Below, one piece after another: positions 59,061-64,000 of a stretch of 64,000 nucleotides of DNA. The stretch lies in contig CP154957.1 of the NCBI GenBank assembly GCA_039621445.1, forward strand, positions 35,594,227-35,658,226, written 5' to 3'. The notes under the pieces are model-generated. The model was given only the letters and a program-made list of their open reading frames with translations, ran no database searches and was not told the DNA's origin. Position 1 is the stretch's first letter. Each line of letters opens with the position of its first letter. Made by a program: the position numbers and the translations under genes. This DNA is from Euglena gracilis. Lineage: Eukaryota > Euglenida > Euglenophyceae > Euglenales.

Positions 59061-59422
59061 AATTTCAGAATCCCTTGGGCAATATCCAACTGGCTGGCTG
59101 ATGGGAGGTGTAACCCCATTTCCTCCATGAGGGCATATAGTAATTGAAAACAGTAATTGTAACGTTCCAAACTGTTCGGTTGTCTGAAGCAAAGGTCAAT
59201 GTTGGCATGGTTGACCTTTTGTTGTTCCAACTTCTCCCTGATAACACTGTGCAATCTAGGGACCGTCTTGGCTTTGGCATGTAGTGATGGAAGCAGTTCA
59301 AAAACATGCCCTCCTGGGGGGGGTATGACCGGAAATTTTGTACCCTTTAGCGTTATTTTTATTAATAGGGGCCGCCATGGTGCTCCAGCCCAAAAGGGGA
59401 AGATTTTGAGCAGATCCTCCAA
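58990..59422 (-). pseudogene. Tyrosine recombinase N-terminal part, inverted
   Basis: The minus strand reads LHSVIREKLEQQKVNHANI, LERYNYCFQLLYALMEEMG and LFQLSVFQARNAYSGCLL, matching 52467-51974 of the nested copy in order. It lies immediately after the plus-strand tail that should precede it in the same orientation, so this segment has been inverted in place. Catalytic part not found. Confidence 0.7.
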
Positions 59423-60055
59423 ACCGTTGAGAAAAAACTGGCCAACATCTGTGCAGAAATATGCAGACTTCCTCGTGCTGCAGGAGAAAACGTTTGGTGA
59501 GACAATTGATGGAGTTCGGCTTCAAGACATGAAAAGGGGGTTGTAAAGACAGGAAAACTGCCCCCCCCCCCTCCCGACCGATGTGGGCTGTACACTTGAC
59601 ATATTCAAGTAATAAATGTACAGGACTGATGTGTGGTTTTTCTGGGATGCCACACCCATTATTTTGAGCTGGCTGCTTCAGATGACCCTAGGCACAATTT
59701 AAGTCTGTCTGCTCTCAGTCGTCGCCTTATAATCGTCCTGAGATTGTTCTGCTTACACAGAGGAGGGGATTTGGCTTCGTAAATTAGAACATGCTCTGTG
59801 GTGAAAGACAAATGTTGTGTAAAAATTAGAAGAACAGGTTGTAAATTCCATCAATTACCTTCCTCACCAGTTCCCATCACTGTATGGTGCACACAGCACG
59901 AGAAGTGCTGGTGTCACATTTTACAAGTCCATTGGTTTGGATTCTGAGGAAGTGTGTCCGATTGGAAAGTAGAAATATTTGAAAAGTTTCACCTCCCATT
60001 ATTTGTGATTAAATGCCTCACAAATTGCGACTGCAAAAATCAGGAATGGGTGCAA
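59423..60055. other. 3' region of the outer DIRS element, little structure
   Basis: A short open plus frame (KNWPTSVQKYADFLVLQEK then TFGETIDGVRLQDMK) ends at 59544, followed by C(10), an AATAAA at 59611 and AT-rich sequence. No other gene. Confidence 0.4.
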
Positions 60056-60059
60056 AAAA

Positions 60060-60160
60060 TCTCACCTAACCGAAGTGCGAAGCCGGAGTGGTCATGCACT
60101 CCGGGAATCTTCGGGGACTCAGGAGGGAGTGACCAGGAGGGCGAAGCACAAGGGAAAGAT
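60060..60160. other. Internal complementary region, outer DIRS copy
   Basis: CTCACCTAACCGAAGTGCG is complementary to 50543-50565. GCACTCCGGGAATCTTCGG and GGAGGGAGTGACCAGGAGG are complementary to 61287-61217. The junction of both ends at one place is the DIRS signature. Confidence 0.7.
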
Positions 60161-60284
60161 GAGCCCACCCACCAGCCCAAGAAAAGGTTTATGTTTAAGA
60201 AGCCGCCAAAACCGCCGGGAGTCGAGATGAAAGGGAGTCCGCCGCCTCCAGCAACAAAGGCGCAGTCAGAAACACCGGGAACAA

Positions 60285-61174
<890 letters not shown>

Positions 61175-61324
61175 AACAAACCGCCGGCACAAGAAAGCAG
61201 GATCTCATCCTTCCTATGTCCCTTGTGCCACTTCCTATGTCCCTCCTGGTCACTCCCTCCTGGGTCCCCGAAGGTCCCCGGAGTGCATAAAACTTCCTTG
61301 TCCTCAATGTCTGGCACACACACT

Positions 61325-61527
61325 AGCTCCATCCATAAAAATGTCGAGAAGGAAAAAGTGTGCTAGAATTTTTTTCGACTCAGCACAGCACAGCACAGCC
61401 CCCCCACCCAGCACCATATGCCACCTGGGGGGGGGGGTCCAGCAGCAGCTCGTTTCCAGCCAGCAGCCTCTTTTCCAGCTGGAGGCTGGACCCCCCCGGG
61501 GGCCCGGCCCTTGAGAAATCCCCTGTT
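61325..61527. mobile_element. Half of a miniature element (right part)
   Basis: ATCCATAAAAATGTCGAGAA, CAGCACAGCACAGCACAGCC, poly-C/G and the right end CTTGAGAAATCCCCTG match the right half of 17164-17652. It complements the left half at 50365-50520, with the DIRS nest between them. Confidence 0.55.
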
Positions 61528-61690
61528 CGGGCTCCGCGCTTTGCCCTTGTGAGGCCATGCCTTGTTCGCCGGCGGTTTTGGTTGGATGTTTTTGTTTTGC
61601 TTTGTTTTGTCTTGGCTGCTTAGTTCCTTTCTCGCCGGAGTTGGCTGATTCCTGATTTGACTTTCGACACCCAGAAGAAAAAAACCGCAA
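61528..61690. repeat. Solo DIRS terminal repeat
   Basis: CTCCGCGCTTTGCCCTTGTG then AGGCCATGCCTTGTTCGCCG and TTCTCGCCGGAGTTGGCTG match the terminal repeats at 62510-62690 (same orientation) and 55612-55470 (inverted). No internal region follows directly. Confidence 0.7.
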
Positions 61691-61839
61691 ATACCTTGAC
61701 AATGGGAAGAACAAGAAGGCAATTGTCAAATTGAAATTGCCCGGGAGAATACGCTCGCGAGGAACCAGAAATCAAGACAAATTGAAGTCTTTTAGACTCT
61801 CAATGACAAATGTATTCGCATAGAGGAGCAGCGCAAAAA

Positions 61840-62255
61840 AACTTCAAGTGGAGAGGGGTGGCGGCTTTTACAGCCCACTGCAAAAGTCTTGGAACCAAGG
61901 TGCCTTGGAAAATGCCCTGACCCCCTAAGAGAGGAAGGGACACCGCGGGCGAAGCAAAACCCCCCCGTGAACGAAAATTTGTTTTCAAAGGCCCTCGGTC
62001 AGAAAATGGGGCCAGGGGGGGGGAGAGAGAGAACCCCCCCAGGGGCAAGAAGTCACGTCGCCACCTCGGAGCAGCATCGTCAGCCAGCTCCGGCGAGGCG
62101 GCACCAAGCCGGCCTCCTCACCAAGCGCACAAAAACAACCCAAACAACACTGCTGGCCTGCTCCCCCAAGAAGTTTGAGGCATTGGGAGAGTGGCGGGGG
62201 CTTTTCAGACGACGCCAAAAGGCTCTGCTCCCAAGGTGCCTTGATAAATAGCCCT
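61840..62255 (+). pseudogene. DIRS 3' relic with two recombinase C-terminal fragments
   Basis: WRGVAAFTAHCKSLGTKV (about 61845-61910) matches the recombinase end of the nested copy but has Cys where the catalytic Tyr stands. A shortened complementary region follows (AGGAAGGGACACCGCGGGCG). A second fragment, EWRGLFRRRQKALLPRCLD, ends at TAG near 62246. Confidence 0.6.
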
Positions 62256-62509
62256 GGCACCAATCACATTTGTGCACTAAACCCCCCCAAAAAATGAATT
62301 AGACCCGCCTTGGCCGATCCTTCAAAAAACAGCCACAAAACAAGAACCTGCCTGCTGAGCACTGGGGAAAGTGAAAATTCCTCCAAATATTTCCTGAAAC
62401 CCCAATTTCAGACAAAATGGTCAATTTTTTTTCAGGTTTTCTGAAGCGCAAAAAGTAATTTTGCCAACTTGCGAATTGTTGCATGAGGCGCCGAAGGAAG
62501 AAATTTGAC

Positions 62510-64000
62510 ACCTCGGGCTCCGCACTTTGCCCTTGTGAGGCCATGCCTTGCTCGCCGGCGGTGTTGTGTGATTGTTGCGTGTTGGGTTAGGACTCCCTGC
62601 TTAGTGCCTTTTTTTCGCCGGAGTTGGCTGATTCCTAAATTGCCCTTCGACACCCAGAAGAAAGGAGAATACCTCAACTCAAGACTACGAAGTCACCAAA
62701 GAAAGTTCAAGTCAAATTCAAATTCCAGAACGAGAAGAACCAGCCGAATATCAAACTTCAAAAAAAAATTCAACAACTGACTTCAATGAAAGATGACTTG
62801 GGGAAGAAATTGGTATTACGACGAGAAGCAGCGGTGGCCGCAGCAGCTGGAGAACCTGGAGATGCGGACAAGCCGTGGCAAGTTGTGGTCACCCCTTCCC
62901 CACCCCTCTCAGAAATTTCACAACAGCCAAACCCCCCCAGTGACCACAGCCATTGGCAGACAGTGGTCAGGAAATCCAGAAAGGGGAAAGGACCAATGGC
63001 CCCAGGCCCTCCAAGGCCCAGGGCCCAGCCCAGACAGAACTTTCAGGGCCAAGTACCCTTACAATTCAAAATACCAGCCAGAAATTCAGGCCAGAGCGCC
63101 AGAGCCCACATGGGCAGATGGAACCAAGGCCAAGGGGGAGAGAATCACAGAGGCCATGGAGGCCAGTATTTCAAGTCAACCCCCACTGGGAGAGGTCATC
63201 CAAAAGGTCTGCCAAAAATTTCTTTTCAAAAAGTCTTTTCCACATTCCCCACAAAGGGGCAGGGTCAATGCCCCCCAAGATTTCAGTTGGGCATGGAAGC
63301 CAAGGACAGAGAAAGATGCCCAAGACCCAAGGGGGGTCAAGACCATTCAACAAGGGCAGGGGACCCTTTCAAAGCAGGGCCATGGCGGCCAATATCTGCT
63401 GGGCCACGACGGCATTCCCCAGGCCATGAAGGCAACACACCAGGGCCATGGCGGCCATTTATTTTCAAGCCCGCTGGGCTCATTATGCACAGGCCACTGG
63501 GGCCAGAAGCTAAGGGGCAGCCCCACAGGGGCTCTTTATATAAATCAGCAGCCCCAGGAGGAAGAGGGAACCCCAGTTTCCCTCAAGGAGGATCAGGTGG
63601 AAGGGGGAGAACCCCTAAAAGCATTTACGCTTCTTCATTCCAAAGTGAATTTGTCAAGGGGGGGACCCTCAGAGGCCCCCCTATGGTATGGCAACCAACC
63701 ACATCAACAGCAAGGAGGCCAGTCAGGCAACACAGGGGCAGTAAGCCCTATGGTGTGGAACCCAACAACAAGATCCTCCAGAGAGAGTGTGAGGAGAGAG
63801 GGAGAACATGCATGCATATCCCCCCAGAATCATTTAACTTTGCAAAATGCTCAATCCCTGGGGGCTCCAAGGGCTGTCCCATGTCCAACAACCCCAACCC
63901 AGCCCCCCCAAAATCCATTGCTGGAGAAGATAAATGCAAACGAGAAACAATGGGGAGACACCCCCCTGCATCAAAGACTCCAAAAGAGCATAAAATGGTG
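62510..64000 (+). mobile_element. Third DIRS-like copy, 5' part, runs off the window
   Basis: Terminal repeat 62510-62690 (CTCCGCACTTTGCCCTTGTG), leader (AAGACTACGAAGTCACC), then the gag-like ORF and linker as in the nested copy. Relative to that copy it carries an extra stretch of about 150 bp at about 63615-63770. RT would lie beyond 64000. Confidence 0.8.
62787..63600 (+). CDS. Third DIRS copy, gag-like ORF
   Basis: ATG at 62787 opens MKDDLGKKLVLRREAAVAA, nearly identical to the nested copy. Frame changes occur near 62890. FQGQVPLQFKIPARNS and MGRWNQGQGGENHRGHGG follow. A plus-strand frame 62953-63429 (158 codons) covers part in another phase. Basic, Gln/Gly-rich ORF1-type protein, probably frameshifted. 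Confidence 0.65.

Overview
This window is nuclear DNA of a eukaryote, most probably a single-celled alga or other protist with a large, repeat-rich genome. Coding sequence appears only as short GC-rich open patches with plausible splice sites, separated by long non-coding DNA. Many acceptors follow homopolymer C tracts. Poly(A) signals follow several terminal exons, and there are no operons or ribosome-binding sites. The mobile elements (DIRS-type tyrosine-recombinase retrotransposons, hAT-like elements, poly-C/poly-G miniature elements) are eukaryotic. I cannot name the lineage; an alga of the haptophyte, ochrophyte, chlorarachniophyte or dinoflagellate kind would fit.

Layout. 0.4-3.75 kb is an element with inverted arms of about 360-400 bp. 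5.6-9.65 kb holds coiled-coil and Ser/Pro-rich exons (cluster A); one open frame there is cut by a fresh 121-bp hAT-type miniature element. 10.7-14.2 kb is a second coiled-coil exon cluster (B), with a stop and poly(A) signal. 15.7-24.9 kb has scattered weaker exons (C), twin near-perfect palindromes at 16.8-17.0 kb, and a terminal exon encoding a PCNA-interaction-like motif. 25.8-27.2 kb is a poly-C element with a hAT element nested in it. 27.7-29.6 kb holds further exons (D).

32.8-50.0 kb is one plus-strand gene, or a tight cluster, whose exons encode about ten copies of an alpha-helical hairpin like the C-terminal domain of cysteinyl-tRNA synthetases. Most copies are split by an intron between the two halves. 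Its largest intron carries a 3,300-bp element with perfect 26-bp terminal inverted repeats, a 5-bp target duplication, thirteen near-identical palindromes and a 446-codon minus-strand ORF of no family I recognise. This is the best candidate for something undescribed.

50.5-64 kb is a nest of DIRS-like retrotransposons. A minus-strand copy (about 51.05-55.61 kb: gag-like, RT, RNase H, tyrosine recombinase, inverted terminal repeats, internal complementary region) sits inside the gag region of a plus-strand copy (about 50.54-61.29 kb). The outer copy's right terminal repeat contains a CA microsatellite of about 890 bp. A third copy starts at about 62.5 kb and runs off the window.

Exon boundaries are read by eye and are approximate. 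No homology search was possible.
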